A stretch of 55,030 nt of DNA from NCBI GenBank assembly GCA_016932035.1, contig JAFGDR010000010.1:1-55030 (forward strand), written 5' to 3'. Shown in pieces: positions 44,812 through 53,584 of this stretch. Every line of letters starts with the position of its first letter. Position 1 is the first letter of the stretch. The notes under the pieces are model-generated. The model was not told where the DNA came from. It made no database searches and saw nothing but the letters and a program-made list of their open reading frames with translations. This DNA comes from Candidatus Cloacimonadota bacterium. Lineage in GTDB: Bacteria; Cloacimonadota; Cloacimonadia; JGIOTU-2. The translations under genes were made by a program, and so were the position numbers.

Positions 44812-45081
44812 TTGATGGTGTAAAAAATTAATCGGGGTTTTAACCCAAAATATAAATTCTTGGACTGAAGTCCTGATTATTTTTGTATCTTTACGATCCA
44901 TGACTGAAAATTCTTGGCTATGCATTCCCTACTGTAGAGAGATGTCCCGACTCGTAGGGACGAGGTGTTAAAAAATTACTTTGAAATCCTCGTTACCAAG
45001 CCCCTGCTTGTTAGCGCATCTTGAGAATTCCTTCCATTCCAAAAGAGGTCTTAGAGAAAGAGAAATCATATTTTAACGACC

Positions 45082-45099
45082 TCATGAAAATTTTCATGA
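45082..45099. repeat. 18-bp perfect palindrome
   Basis: TCATGAAAATTTTCATGA. Both halves are exact; symmetric protein binding or a dispersed repeat core are both possible. Confidence 0.6.
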
Positions 45100-45127
45100 A
45101 GAAATATCGAAATCAAATCGTAAATGA

Positions 45128-45170
45128 GATACCATGTCCGAATCCCTCTTTTCGGGATGAGTTTGGTATC
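45128..45170. repeat. Nested hairpin
   Basis: Outer stem GATACCA (45128-45134) / TGGTATC (45164-45170) encloses inner stem ATCCC (45142-45146) / GGGAT (45154-45158). The internal loops are asymmetric (7 and 5 nt). Confidence 0.5.
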
Positions 45171-45230
45171 GAATAGTTTTGATAAGATATTTTAGATAAT
45201 TTTCATGCAATCTTGATCTTTTCTTTCGTT

Positions 45231-45258
45231 CTTTCTTTTGCATCAAGGTAAAAGAAAG
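45231..45258. repeat. Inverted repeat with 9-bp pyrimidine/purine arms
   Basis: CTTTCTTTT (45231-45239) / AAAAGAAAG (45250-45258), loop GCATCAAGGT. This resembles a dispersed element type seen in Bacteroidetes-like genomes (from memory). Confidence 0.5.
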
Positions 45259-45339
45259 GACATATATTATCAAATATAATACATTCCCAAATCAGTCTTC
45301 ACTTAATTCCATCCTGGTAAAATTTATTATTTTTGTTGC

Positions 45340-45360
45340 GGTCAATTCGGGGAATTGACC
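45340..45360. repeat. Inverted repeat with 9-bp perfect arms
   Basis: GGTCAATTC (45340-45348) / GAATTGACC (45352-45360) with loop GGG. Confidence 0.55.
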
Positions 45361-45434
45361 CTACATCGATAACTCCAAAGCAAACATTGCGAAGGTAACA
45401 AACAGTTCGCATTGTTATTGCTTCCTAAATTTTT

Positions 45435-45461
45435 CTCTGTGACCTCTGTGTCCTCTGTGGT
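45435..45461. repeat. Three tandem 9-mers
   Basis: CTCTGTGAC, CTCTGTGTC and CTCTGTGGT follow each other without spacers. Too short and degenerate for CRISPR. Confidence 0.6.
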
Positions 45462-45485
45462 TATTATTTTCTTTAAAAATTATCC

Positions 45486-46307
45486 CTACTTTTGGCACTT
45501 CTCGCAATAATATGAATTCGAGCCGAGGATATTTTTCTGAATTATCGGTGAATCGCATCGTGGGCACGGCTGGTTCTTCATATGGTTTCCCATTACTCGC
45601 TTGTATTTTCCGGGTTCTCCATAAATATCCATCTCGTCACTACTGCCATTCTCTGCAATTGCTTTCTTTGTGATGTCTAACAAACAATTGTACAAATTCT
45701 CTCGATCTTTAGGCATAAGATCTTCAATCTTCCTGAGCGGTGAAATCTTAGCACAAAACAGGATATCCTGGAAATAGCCGTTCTGAAATCCGATCATGTA
45801 ATCATACAAACTCTGTATTTTCTTTGATTTCTGTGTCTCGTTTGCAGCAAGCATTCGTTCGAAATATTCAAAAGTAAATTTCTTATCGAGTGGAGAAATC
45901 CCGCTATGTCCGATGTATTTGTGCTCTTCGATCTCCTCAGCACTCAACGCAATTGCATAGCCATATAAGCTCGTGTGGAATGTCAGCACTGAATTGTCTG
46001 AAAGAATAAATGCAATCGTATATTTAGCAGGCAGGTCGTCCTTTGATGAATGATACAATATCTTCCCGACAAGATCACCAAATACAAGACTGAATCCACT
46101 CTCCATATCGATAAAAATATAGTGTCCTCTCGAGTGCACATCGGTTATCTTTGATCTGGTTATATCGCGCTGCTTCAGATTTATAAACCCCCATTCTGTT
46201 AGTTTGTTCACCTTGTCCGTAAAGATCAATTCTTTAAAGCTTTTGCCGAAAAGTTCTTTCTTGAGCTGTCCGGCAATTCTGGTCATCTCAGGTAATTCCA
46301 TTGCCAT
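45486..46307 (-). CDS. Divergent Fpg/Nei-family protein lacking the N-terminal catalytic proline
   Basis: 273 aa. The overall Fpg architecture is visible: N-terminal beta-sandwich, H2TH region (ILFCAKISPLRKIEDLMPKD) and a C4 zinc finger (C248-x2-C251-x16-C268-x2-C271). However, the N-terminus is MAMELPEM, so the position of the Schiff-base Pro (M-PELPE) is not proline. The usual Lys of the RGK motif is His62 (SRGHYIF), and the zinc-finger loop has GSNSYY instead of GRSTFY. Such MxELPE proteins exist as a subfamily (from memory) whose activity is unclear. The start has GGAGGT about 8 nt upstream. Probably binds DNA; glycosylase activity doubtful. Confidence 0.75.
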   Translation of the reverse strand: MAMELPEMTRIAGQLKKELFGKSFKELIFTDKVNKLTEWGFINLKQRDITRSKITDVHSRGHYIFIDMESGFSLVFGDLVGKILYHSSKDDLPAKYTIAFILSDNSVLTFHTSLYGYAIALSAEEIEEHKYIGHSGISPLDKKFTFEYFERMLAANETQKSKKIQSLYDYMIGFQNGYFQDILFCAKISPLRKIEDLMPKDRENLYNCLLDITKKAIAENGSSDEMDIYGEPGKYKRVMGNHMKNQPCPRCDSPIIQKNILGSNSYYCEKCQK

Positions 46308-46357
46308 AAAGATACCTCCGTTTGATGATAAAAAAAGAATAAAATGATCGAATTTTC

Positions 46358-46798
46358 TTACAAGTTTTTTCTCAATATCATTTTCCCATCCTCATCAATT
46401 CCGGTTTCCTCATATTTCATTGCAGCAAGCAGATGTCTCATTGCAGGAAAATTTTCCATGGTTTTGACTTTTACTTCTCTATATCCTTTCTGCATTGCAA
46501 TGGACTCAAACAACTCGATAAGCTGCCTGCCGTATCCCTTGTCTCTGAATTCGGGCAGCACTCCCATGATCCAATTATAATATGTTTTTTCATCCAATGC
46601 ATACGCAATGAGAAATCCTGTCGGCTGCCCTTTATCTTCTGCTATTAAAAATTCGTGATCTCTGCCTTCAATCCTTTTTTGGATTTCCTCGGCATTTGTT
46701 TTGTGGGAGAATTCGGGAATGAGAGTAATTAATCTACATATTTCTGAAATAATTGTTTTATCTTTTGTTTCGTTCATGGGACTAATACACATCCTCAT
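46358..46798 (-). CDS. GNAT family N-acetyltransferase
   Basis: 146 aa. The acetyl-CoA-binding signature is NWIMGVLPEFRDKGYGRQLI (R-x-x-G-x-G), followed by AMQKGYREVKVKTMENFPAM and a late beta-strand KMILRKNL. It transfers an acetyl group from acetyl-CoA to an amine; the substrate is unknown. The start may instead be the ATG at 46777; neither has a strong Shine-Dalgarno. It lies 50 bp upstream of the Fpg-like gene on the same strand. Confidence 0.78.
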   Translation of the reverse strand: MRMCISPMNETKDKTIISEICRLITLIPEFSHKTNAEEIQKRIEGRDHEFLIAEDKGQPTGFLIAYALDEKTYYNWIMGVLPEFRDKGYGRQLIELFESIAMQKGYREVKVKTMENFPAMRHLLAAMKYEETGIDEDGKMILRKNL

Positions 46799-46856
46799 TA
46801 TTTTCTTTCAAGTTTTGCATAAAATATCAACAGGAAAAGGCAAGAGCAAGATTTCA

Positions 46857-46913
46857 TTGACACAAACTCCCTGCCTTTTCTTTCTTTGAAAAAAATCTTG
46901 TGGAGAAGGATTA
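46857..46913 (+). promoter_or_regulatory. Putative promoter of iorA-iorB
   Basis: TTGACA (46857-46862) is followed by a TTTCTTTG element (about 20 nt on) resembling the -7 element TAnnTTTG. The ATG at 46914 has GGAGAAGGA upstream as ribosome-binding site. Confidence 0.35.
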
Positions 46914-48503
46914 ATGGACAAATTATTGCTCCTGGGTGATGAAGCTCTGGCTCAAGGCGCACTTGATGCCGGTCTGTCCGGCGCCTACGGCTATCCCGGC
47001 ACACCCTCAACCGAAATTTTCGAATATGTTCAACACAACAAAGAAGCTGCACAGCGAGGTGTACACCGCACCTGGTCTGCAAACGAGAAAACCGCAATGG
47101 AAGAAGCGCTTGGTATGTCCTATACGGGCAAACGCGCAATCGTCACCATGAAGCATGTTGGTCTTAACGTTGCTGCCGATCCTTTTGTAAATTCAGGCAT
47201 TACCGGCACGAACGGCGGTCTCATCGTTGCAGTGGCAGACGATCCTTCTATGCATTCATCCCAGAATGAACAGGACTCACGCCATTACGGGAGATTCGCT
47301 CTTATTCCAGTATTCGAACCCTCGAACCAGCAGGAAGCATATGACATGACCTTTGATGCTTTTGAACTTTCAGAGCACCTCAAAACTCCAGTCATCATGC
47401 GGCTGGTTACCCGTCTTTCTCATTCGAGAGCTGGTATCCATAGAACGAAACGGGTGAATGAGAACAAGATCAAACTTCCTGAGAATCCGAACCAGTTCGT
47501 CCTTCTTCCTGCTTTTGCACGGCAAAATTACAAAAAACTGGTTGAAAAGAATAAACTACTCGAAGAAGAGTCTGAAAATTCTAAATATAATGTGTATCAT
47601 GACGGTAAAGACAAATCACTCGGCATCATTGCATGCGGACTTGGTTACAATTATGTTAAAGAGAATCATGTGGAAGCAGAATGTGAATTTCCCATTCTGA
47701 AGATATGCCAGTACCCGCTTCCGAGAAAACTCATTGTTAAGATGGTTGAGGAATGCGATGAGATCCTTATTGTCGAAGATGGTATGCCGGTGGTCGAAGA
47801 ATGGCTGCGCGGTTATCTCGATAATAGTCTCAATATCAAGGGCAGAATGGACGGCACACTTCCCCGCGTGGGAGAGCTCGATCCTGCAAAACTTCGCACT
47901 GCACTGAAACTCACACCTCATCCAACCAAAGAAATTCCTGAAGTGGTTAAAGGACGTCCACCCGAACTATGTAAGGGATGTCCTCATAGAGATACATATC
48001 TTGCACTGAATGAAGCAATGAAAGAATACGGACCCGGTCATGTGTTTGCAGACATCGGATGTTATACCCTCGGTTTCCTTTCTCCTTTCAATGCGATCAA
48101 TAGCTGTGTTGATATGGGTGCTTCAATATCCATGGCAGTTGGTGCGGCTGATGCCGGACTTTTCCCGTCTATTGCTGTGATCGGTGACTCCACTTTTGGA
48201 CACTCCGGCATGACACCACTTCTCGATGCGGTCAACTCGAAAGCAAATGTAGTCGTGTTCATTCTTGATAACAGCATCGTTGCGATGACGGGTATGCAGG
48301 CTTCTGCAGTAACAGGCAAGATCGAGGATATTTGTCTCGGACTCGGCGTTGAAAAAGAGCACATCCGCGTAATCAATCCACTCAAAAACCATCATGATGA
48401 AAACGTGGCAATCATAAAAGAAGAGATAGACTATAATGGTGTTTCTGTAGTTATTCCCCGTCGTCCCTGTATTCATATTGTAAAAAAGATCAGGAAAAAG
48501 TAG
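46914..48503 (+). CDS. iorA: Indolepyruvate ferredoxin oxidoreductase, alpha subunit, without ferredoxin domain
   Basis: 529 aa. The N-terminal pyrimidine-binding domain contains SGAYGYPGTPSTEIFEYVQ and ANEKTAMEEALGMSYTGKRA. The C-terminal TPP domain has CKGCPHRDTYLAL, ADIGCYTLG and GDSTFGHSGMTPLLDAV (near residue 423). It oxidises aryl pyruvates from Trp/Phe/Tyr to aryl-acetyl-CoA and reduces ferredoxin. IorA normally ends with a 2[4Fe-4S] domain; here the chain stops at RRPCIHIVKKIRKK with no CxxCxxC motif. iorB starts 12 bp later, so a frameshifted remnant is unlikely. Confidence 0.9.
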   Translation: MDKLLLLGDEALAQGALDAGLSGAYGYPGTPSTEIFEYVQHNKEAAQRGVHRTWSANEKTAMEEALGMSYTGKRAIVTMKHVGLNVAADPFVNSGITGTNGGLIVAVADDPSMHSSQNEQDSRHYGRFALIPVFEPSNQQEAYDMTFDAFELSEHLKTPVIMRLVTRLSHSRAGIHRTKRVNENKIKLPENPNQFVLLPAFARQNYKKLVEKNKLLEEESENSKYNVYHDGKDKSLGIIACGLGYNYVKENHVEAECEFPILKICQYPLPRKLIVKMVEECDEILIVEDGMPVVEEWLRGYLDNSLNIKGRMDGTLPRVGELDPAKLRTALKLTPHPTKEIPEVVKGRPPELCKGCPHRDTYLALNEAMKEYGPGHVFADIGCYTLGFLSPFNAINSCVDMGASISMAVGAADAGLFPSIAVIGDSTFGHSGMTPLLDAVNSKANVVVFILDNSIVAMTGMQASAVTGKIEDICLGLGVEKEHIRVINPLKNHHDENVAIIKEEIDYNGVSVVIPRRPCIHIVKKIRKK

Positions 48504-48515
48504 CAGGAGGTCATC

Positions 48516-49100
48516 ATGAAAAAAGATATCATACTTGCAGGCGTCGGCGGACAGGGTATTCTGTCCATTGCAACGATCATCGGATATGCAGCAGTGAAAT
48601 CGAATTTATATTTGAAGCAGGCGGAAGTTCACGGTATGTCGCAGCGTGGCGGTGCAGTAGAATCACATCTGCGTATTTCAGACAAAGAAATCCATTCCGA
48701 TCTCGTTCCCCATGGGCGGTCGGACATGATCGTATCCATGGAACCTATGGAATCTCTACGCTATTTTCCCTATCTCAAACACGATGGCTGGCTCATTACA
48801 AATATCACTCCTTTTGTGAATATTCCTGATTATCCAAAAGTCGAGCACCTCCTTAAAGAGATACATGGGCATAAACATAGTATTGCTATCGATGGAGATG
48901 CAATTGCAAGAGAGATCGGTTCTCCTCGTTCAATGAATATGGTCATGCTCGGTGCATCTGCACCATTCCTCGATATTCCTATTGAAATGCTCGAGGAAGG
49001 TATTAAGGCCGTTTTTGGTCGCAAAGGTGAAGACATCGTACAAAAAAATCTCGATGCATTGCATCGGGGAAGAGATTACGCAGAACAGCATAGAACATAA
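48516..49100 (+). CDS. iorB: Indolepyruvate ferredoxin oxidoreductase, beta subunit
   Basis: 194 aa. The N-terminus DIILAGVGGQGILSIATIIG and AEVHGMSQRGGAVESHLRIS are hallmarks of IorB, the gamma-type CoA-interacting subunit. AGGAGG precedes the ATG. It pairs with IorA, and tilS starts 3 bp after the stop. Confidence 0.92.
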   Translation: MKKDIILAGVGGQGILSIATIIGYAAVKSNLYLKQAEVHGMSQRGGAVESHLRISDKEIHSDLVPHGRSDMIVSMEPMESLRYFPYLKHDGWLITNITPFVNIPDYPKVEHLLKEIHGHKHSIAIDGDAIAREIGSPRSMNMVMLGASAPFLDIPIEMLEEGIKAVFGRKGEDIVQKNLDALHRGRDYAEQHRT

Positions 49101-49103
49101 CTC

Positions 49104-50516
49104 ATGAATAACAGAAAAAATCTTGTCATACGCCTGAAACAGTTCATCCACCATGAAGATCTTATCGAACAGGGAGACAAGCTGCTTATCGGAGTATCCG
49201 GCGGTATTGACTCAACAGTGCTGCTCTATCTGCTTAAGAAGATCACTGCCGAATTTAAACTCACCACGCTTGCCGCTCATATCAATTACAATCTCCGTGG
49301 TGATGAATCAAAAGAGAATGAACGATTCGTAAAAGATCTCTGCTATAAATGGGGTATTCCACTCATTGTTCATAATGTAACAATCGCTGATAATGTAAAT
49401 GTCGAGAATACTGCGCGCAAGATTCGATACGGTATATTCCGTGACCTTCTGAAGAAATACAATTTTCACAAGATCGTGGTTGGGCATAATATGAACGACC
49501 AGGCAGAGACTTTTCTGATGCACCTTTTCCGCGGGAGTGGTTTTACAGGATTAAAAGGAATGCTTCCCAAAGGTCGTGACATCATACGTCCCCTGCTTGG
49601 TTTCAAGCGTGATGAGATCGAGGCATATGCAGAGAAGCATAAGATACAATTTTCTCCGGATTCCTCAAATGACGAGCTTGATTACGACCGCAATAAAATA
49701 AGACATCTCATCCTGCCGGTGATTCAGGAGCAGTTCAACCCGACTGTCATCAATAAGATCTATGACAGCTCCCACATCTTCCAGAAAACAGACACATTTC
49801 TACAGACCTACAGCAAAGATATTTTCAGGGATGTTGTCTTACAGCATGACGATGAATACGTCGTACTCCTCGACAAGCTCAGACAAAGCGAAGTTCTCTA
49901 TTTTTATGTGTTCAGAAGAGTTTTCGGGCTCTTGACCGGTTCTGAGTCAGATTTCTACTCATCACATCTGTCGGAAATCTATGAACTCCTGCGAAGATCG
50001 GGCGGAAAATTCATACACCTACCTCACAATGTATATGTGATCAAAAATGCCAATACATTGATCTTCAAAACATCCCCTCCTGACTATACAGCTTCCGCTT
50101 ATTCCAGGGAAATCAATCATTATACGCGCCAGATCCTTTTCGATGACTATTATATCACACAATCAGAAATAAAGGTCATGCCGATCCACGGCTTTAATTA
50201 TAATGAGAAAGATACCTGCTACATCGATTTTGATAAAGTAACATTCCCGCTTATTGCACGATATCGAAGACCGGGTGACAGCTTCTTCCCGCTTGGTATG
50301 CAGAATCCTAAAACGTTGAAAAAGTTCTTCATCGATAAAAAAGTGCCCCGTCTCGAGCGCAAGAAAAAGATCATTATCCAGGATCAAAAGAAAATCATCT
50401 GGATTGCAGGAATGCGGATCAGCGAATCGGTTAAGATCACATCTCGAACAACCCACGTGCTTAGGATCAAGATCATGAAAAAACTCGAGGACTATCGCAG
50501 AGCGCGCCGCTTGTGA
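49104..50516 (+). CDS. tilS: tRNA(Ile)-lysidine synthetase
   Basis: 470 aa. PP-loop GVSGGIDSTVLLYLL (near residue 32), HINYNLRGDESKENERF, VGHNMNDQAETFLMHLFRGS and the C-terminal TilS domain (ARYRRPGDSFFPLGM, KKFFIDKKVPRLER). It converts C34 of the AUA-reading tRNA-Ile to lysidine using ATP. The order tilS-hpt-ftsH is conserved across many bacteria and confirms the identity. Confidence 0.95.
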   Translation: MNNRKNLVIRLKQFIHHEDLIEQGDKLLIGVSGGIDSTVLLYLLKKITAEFKLTTLAAHINYNLRGDESKENERFVKDLCYKWGIPLIVHNVTIADNVNVENTARKIRYGIFRDLLKKYNFHKIVVGHNMNDQAETFLMHLFRGSGFTGLKGMLPKGRDIIRPLLGFKRDEIEAYAEKHKIQFSPDSSNDELDYDRNKIRHLILPVIQEQFNPTVINKIYDSSHIFQKTDTFLQTYSKDIFRDVVLQHDDEYVVLLDKLRQSEVLYFYVFRRVFGLLTGSESDFYSSHLSEIYELLRRSGGKFIHLPHNVYVIKNANTLIFKTSPPDYTASAYSREINHYTRQILFDDYYITQSEIKVMPIHGFNYNEKDTCYIDFDKVTFPLIARYRRPGDSFFPLGMQNPKTLKKFFIDKKVPRLERKKKIIIQDQKKIIWIAGMRISESVKITSRTTHVLRIKIMKKLEDYRRARRL

Positions 50517-50541
50517 AATAATGTTTTACCAAACAACGCTT

Positions 50542-50595
50542 TTGAATATATTATACCTATATGAATTTTAACCAAATTTACCAAAAGGAAATCGT
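50542..50595 (+). promoter_or_regulatory. Possible promoter of hpt-ftsH-hslVU
   Basis: TTGAAT (50542-50547) with TATACC/TATAT-rich sequence just after it (50552-50562), and AAAGGA about 7 nt before the ATG at 50596. Weak and A/T-rich, so tentative. Confidence 0.25.
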
Positions 50596-51132
50596 ATGCA
50601 TAAAGATGTAGAAAAAATCCTCTATTCTGAGCAAGATATCAAGGAGAAGGTAAAAGAACTTGGTGAGCAGATCTCACGGGATTATAAAGGCAAGAATCCT
50701 ATCCTTATCAGCATCCTCAAGGGCGGAGTCGTCTTTATGGCGGATATCATGCGCGCACTCACTATTCCTATTGAGATCGAGTTCATGGGTGTGGCAAGTT
50801 ACGGCAATTCGACCAAAAGTTCCGGAGTCGTGCAGATCACGAAAGACTGTAATATAGACATATACGGACGTCATGTTCTCATTATAGAAGACATTGTCGA
50901 TACGGGTTTATCGCTCAATTACATCACCAGATATCTGCAGGGAAAAAGTCCCAAATCCCTTAAGATGTGCGTGCTTCTGGATAAGGTCGATTCCCATGAG
51001 CCGGATATCGAGATGGCATACAAAGCTTTTGATGTACCGAACGAATTCATCGTAGGATACGGATTGGACTATGACGAAAAATATAGGAATCTTCCCTATA
51101 TTGGAATTTTGAAAAAGGAGATCTATCAATAA
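50596..51132 (+). CDS. hpt: Hypoxanthine phosphoribosyltransferase
   Basis: 178 aa. The PRPP-binding motif VLIIEDIVDTGLSLNYI and the flexible-loop GVASYGNSTKSSG are intact, as is the C-terminal base-binding FIVGYGLDYDEKYRNLPYIG. It salvages hypoxanthine and guanine. It is directly adjacent to ftsH: the stop ends at 51132 and the ATG begins at 51133. Confidence 0.95.
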   Translation: MHKDVEKILYSEQDIKEKVKELGEQISRDYKGKNPILISILKGGVVFMADIMRALTIPIEIEFMGVASYGNSTKSSGVVQITKDCNIDIYGRHVLIIEDIVDTGLSLNYITRYLQGKSPKSLKMCVLLDKVDSHEPDIEMAYKAFDVPNEFIVGYGLDYDEKYRNLPYIGILKKEIYQ

Positions 51133-53064
51133 ATGGCAAATCAAACACCTCCGGGAGATAAAAATCAACCTCCCAAAAATAAATTACCTGTAAAAACCCC
51201 AAAAGGAAGCTCTCTCCTCGTCTGGCTCATCGTGATCCTCGCAGTGGTCGCTTTCTTCCAACTCTTTTCTGGTGGAGGAGGTGGATCGACTGAGCCATCG
51301 TATACACAGTTCGTTCGTGATCTGGATTCAGGTCAGATAACAAAGATCGTTTTCAGCGGAAAAGATATAACCTATTTTCTTGGCAACACAAAAAAAGAAA
51401 CAAATATTCCTTTTGATGATCCCGACCTTGTTCAGCGCATTGCAAATGAACATAAGGATATAGAAATCATATCCAAAAAACCCTCGATCTTTACAACGCT
51501 TCTTTCTTACTGGCTACCCTTCATCGTTTTCATCGTATTCTGGATATTCATTATGCGGTCAATGCAAGGTGGTGCAGGCAAGGCATTTAGCTTTGGCAAA
51601 AGCAGGGCTAAGATGTTCACCGGCAGCCGCTCGAACAAGACCTTTAAAGATGTAGCTGGCGTTGATGAAGCAAAGGAAGAACTCGAAGAGATCATCCAGT
51701 TCCTGAAAGATCCGAAGAAATTTCAGAGATTGGGCGGCAGGATCCCAAAGGGAGTTATCCTTCTTGGACCTCCCGGAACAGGAAAAACCTTGCTTGCAAA
51801 AGCAGTAGCTGGTGAAGCAAAAGTCCCGTTCTTCAGCATCAGCGGATCTGATTTTGTAGAGATGTTCGTTGGTGTGGGTGCTTCTCGTGTACGTGACCTG
51901 TTTGAACAGGGTAAGAAAAATTCTCCATGTATTATCTTTATCGATGAGCTCGATGCAGTTGGTCGCCATAGAGGTGCAGGGCTTGGCGGTGGTCATGACG
52001 AGCGCGAGCAGACACTCAACCAGCTTCTCGTGGAAATGGACGGATTTGAGGATAATGAAAGCGTGATCATCATTGCAGCTACGAATAGACCCGATATTCT
52101 CGACCCGGCATTGCTTCGACCTGGACGTTTCGACAGACAGGTTGTCGTGGACAGACCTGATGTGAAAGGTCGTGAAGGCATCCTGAAAGTGCATGTTAAG
52201 AAAGTCCCACTTGCAAAAGATGTTGATCTATCCGTCATAGCAAAAAGCACTCCTGGTTTTTCCGGTGCAGATCTTGAAAACCTTGTGAACGAAGCTGCAC
52301 TCTGGGGAGCACGTGTTGGTCATAAATCCGTTAAAATGGAAGATTTCGAAACTGCAAAGGACAAAGTGCTCATGGGTAAAGAGCGCAGAAGCATGGTCCT
52401 CACAGACGAGCAGAAGCGAAATACTGCTTACCACGAAACCGGACATGTCATGGTTGCCAAATTTATCCCTGGCAGCGATCCTATCCATAAAGCAACAATC
52501 ATTCCGCGTGGACGTTCACTCGGCTCCACACATTTCCTCCCACTCGATGATCGACTCACCTACTCAAAGAGCTACTGCGAGGCAACGATAGCCCATCTTC
52601 TTGGTGGACGTGCAGCAGATAAAGTGGCAAGTGGAGAACCCACAACAGGTGCCGGTGATGACATCAAGCGTGCAACAGAACTAGCGAAGAAAATGGTTTG
52701 CGAATGGGGTATGAGCGAGAAGATCGGTCCCATGACGATCGGTGAAAAAGATGAAAATGTCTTCCTGGGCAAGGAACTCGGCAGACCGAATAATCACAGT
52801 GAAGAACTGACCAAACTCGTGGATTCAGAAATCCGGGAAATCATCGAAGGACAATTCCAGCGATGTATGAAAATTCTCACGGATAACGAACCACTCCTTC
52901 ACACACTTGCAAATGAACTGCTCGATAAAGAAACACTGACCGGCGAAGAGATCGATTTGATCTATCAAGATTATCTCAATGGCAAGCAGGTTAATGAAGA
53001 AAAAATTCAGAAAAAGAAACGTGCAAAATCACAGGATACAGACAATGGAAAAGATAACACTTAA
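51133..53064 (+). CDS. ftsH: ATP-dependent zinc metalloprotease FtsH
   Basis: 643 aa. Two transmembrane helices (about 27-46 and 117-140) flank a periplasmic domain. The AAA+ module has Walker [15 protein letters not shown] (near residue 213), Walker [17 protein letters not shown] and the SRH ([20 protein letters not shown]). The peptidase motif YHETGH (near residue 435) supplies the zinc ligands. It degrades membrane and regulatory proteins. Its last 20 bp overlap the hslV start. Confidence 0.97.
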   Translation: MANQTPPGDKNQPPKNKLPVKTPKGSSLLVWLIVILAVVAFFQLFSGGGGGSTEPSYTQFVRDLDSGQITKIVFSGKDITYFLGNTKKETNIPFDDPDLVQRIANEHKDIEIISKKPSIFTTLLSYWLPFIVFIVFWIFIMRSMQGGAGKAFSFGKSRAKMFTGSRSNKTFKDVAGVDEAKEELEEIIQFLKDPKKFQRLGGRIPKGVILLGPPGTGKTLLAKAVAGEAKVPFFSISGSDFVEMFVGVGASRVRDLFEQGKKNSPCIIFIDELDAVGRHRGAGLGGGHDEREQTLNQLLVEMDGFEDNESVIIIAATNRPDILDPALLRPGRFDRQVVVDRPDVKGREGILKVHVKKVPLAKDVDLSVIAKSTPGFSGADLENLVNEAALWGARVGHKSVKMEDFETAKDKVLMGKERRSMVLTDEQKRNTAYHETGHVMVAKFIPGSDPIHKATIIPRGRSLGSTHFLPLDDRLTYSKSYCEATIAHLLGGRAADKVASGEPTTGAGDDIKRATELAKKMVCEWGMSEKIGPMTIGEKDENVFLGKELGRPNNHSEELTKLVDSEIREIIEGQFQRCMKILTDNEPLLHTLANELLDKETLTGEEIDLIYQDYLNGKQVNEEKIQKKKRAKSQDTDNGKDNT

Positions 53065-53584
53065 AGGCACAACGATTCTTGGCGTGAAGATCGGTAAAAA
53101 GGTTGCAATCGGCGGCGACGGACAGGTTACCTTTGGCGATACGATCTTCAAGGCAACTGCCCATAAAGTGCGCAAACTGTATGATGGAAAAGTCATTGTA
53201 GGTTTTGCAGGTGCAACTGCCGACGCCTTTACGCTTTTTGAAAAATTTGAAGAAAAACTCAATGAATATAAAGGGAATCTCATGAGGGCAGCTGTCGAAC
53301 TCGCAAAGGAATGGCGAACCGATAAAATACTACGTCGACTCGAAGCAATGATCATTGCGGGTAATGAGCAGCATTTACTTATACTTTCCGGTACTGGTGA
53401 TGTGATCGAACCTGATCACAACATTGCAGCGATCGGTTCCGGTGGTCCCTATGCAAAAGCTGCAGCCATGGTTCTCATCAAAGATAAGAAAAAAAATCCA
53501 AAAGACATCGTCACAGAAGCACTGAAAATTGCAGCTGATATCTGTATTTATACCAACGATCAGATGGTCATAGAGGAAATGTAA
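53045..53584 (+). CDS. hslV: ATP-dependent protease subunit HslV (ClpQ)
   Basis: 179 aa from the ATG at 53045; an ATG at 52979 would extend it 22 residues back into ftsH with non-homologous sequence. The propeptide MEKITLKG precedes the catalytic N-terminal threonine of [39 protein letters not shown] is also typical. HslV forms the proteolytic double hexamer. It overlaps hslU by one base (TAATG). Confidence 0.94.
   Translation: MEKITLKGTTILGVKIGKKVAIGGDGQVTFGDTIFKATAHKVRKLYDGKVIVGFAGATADAFTLFEKFEEKLNEYKGNLMRAAVELAKEWRTDKILRRLEAMIIAGNEQHLLILSGTGDVIEPDHNIAAIGSGGPYAKAAAMVLIKDKKKNPKDIVTEALKIAADICIYTNDQMVIEEM

Larger units (their letters stand above)
44627..45485. other. Hairpin-rich non-coding region of about 860 bp
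   Basis: No supportable gene on either strand. Inverted repeats seen: CCCGGAGAT/ATCTCGGGG (44792-44811), GGGTT/AACCC (44835-44846), GGACT/AGTCC (44862-44873), alternative GTCCC/GGGAC (44944-44961) and CTCGT/ACGAG (44951-44964), an 18-bp palindrome (45082-45099), nested GATACCA...TGGTATC (45128-45170), CTTTCTTTT/AAAAGAAAG (45231-45258) and GGTCAATTC/GAATTGACC (45340-45360), plus a triplicate 9-mer (45435-45461). Several words resemble dispersed intergenic sequences I remember from other genomes. Either a repeat graveyard or a structured transcript. Confidence 0.6.

Noticed and set aside
44680-44925. 81-codon minus-strand open frame in the hairpin-rich spacer
   Set aside because: It reads through inverted repeats, has no Shine-Dalgarno, and its translation looks like repeat sequence, not a protein domain.
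45435-45461. Tandem 9-mers considered as a CRISPR seed
   Set aside because: Units are contiguous without spacers, only three copies, and no cas gene is present.
45487-45510. TGGCAC followed by GCA, considered as a sigma-54 promoter
   Set aside because: It lies in the 3' end of the Fpg-like coding sequence on the opposite strand, spacing and -12 element do not fit, and no gene starts downstream.
51559-52194. 211-codon minus-strand open frame
   Set aside because: It lies fully inside ftsH, antisense to the AAA+ domain, with no family resemblance.
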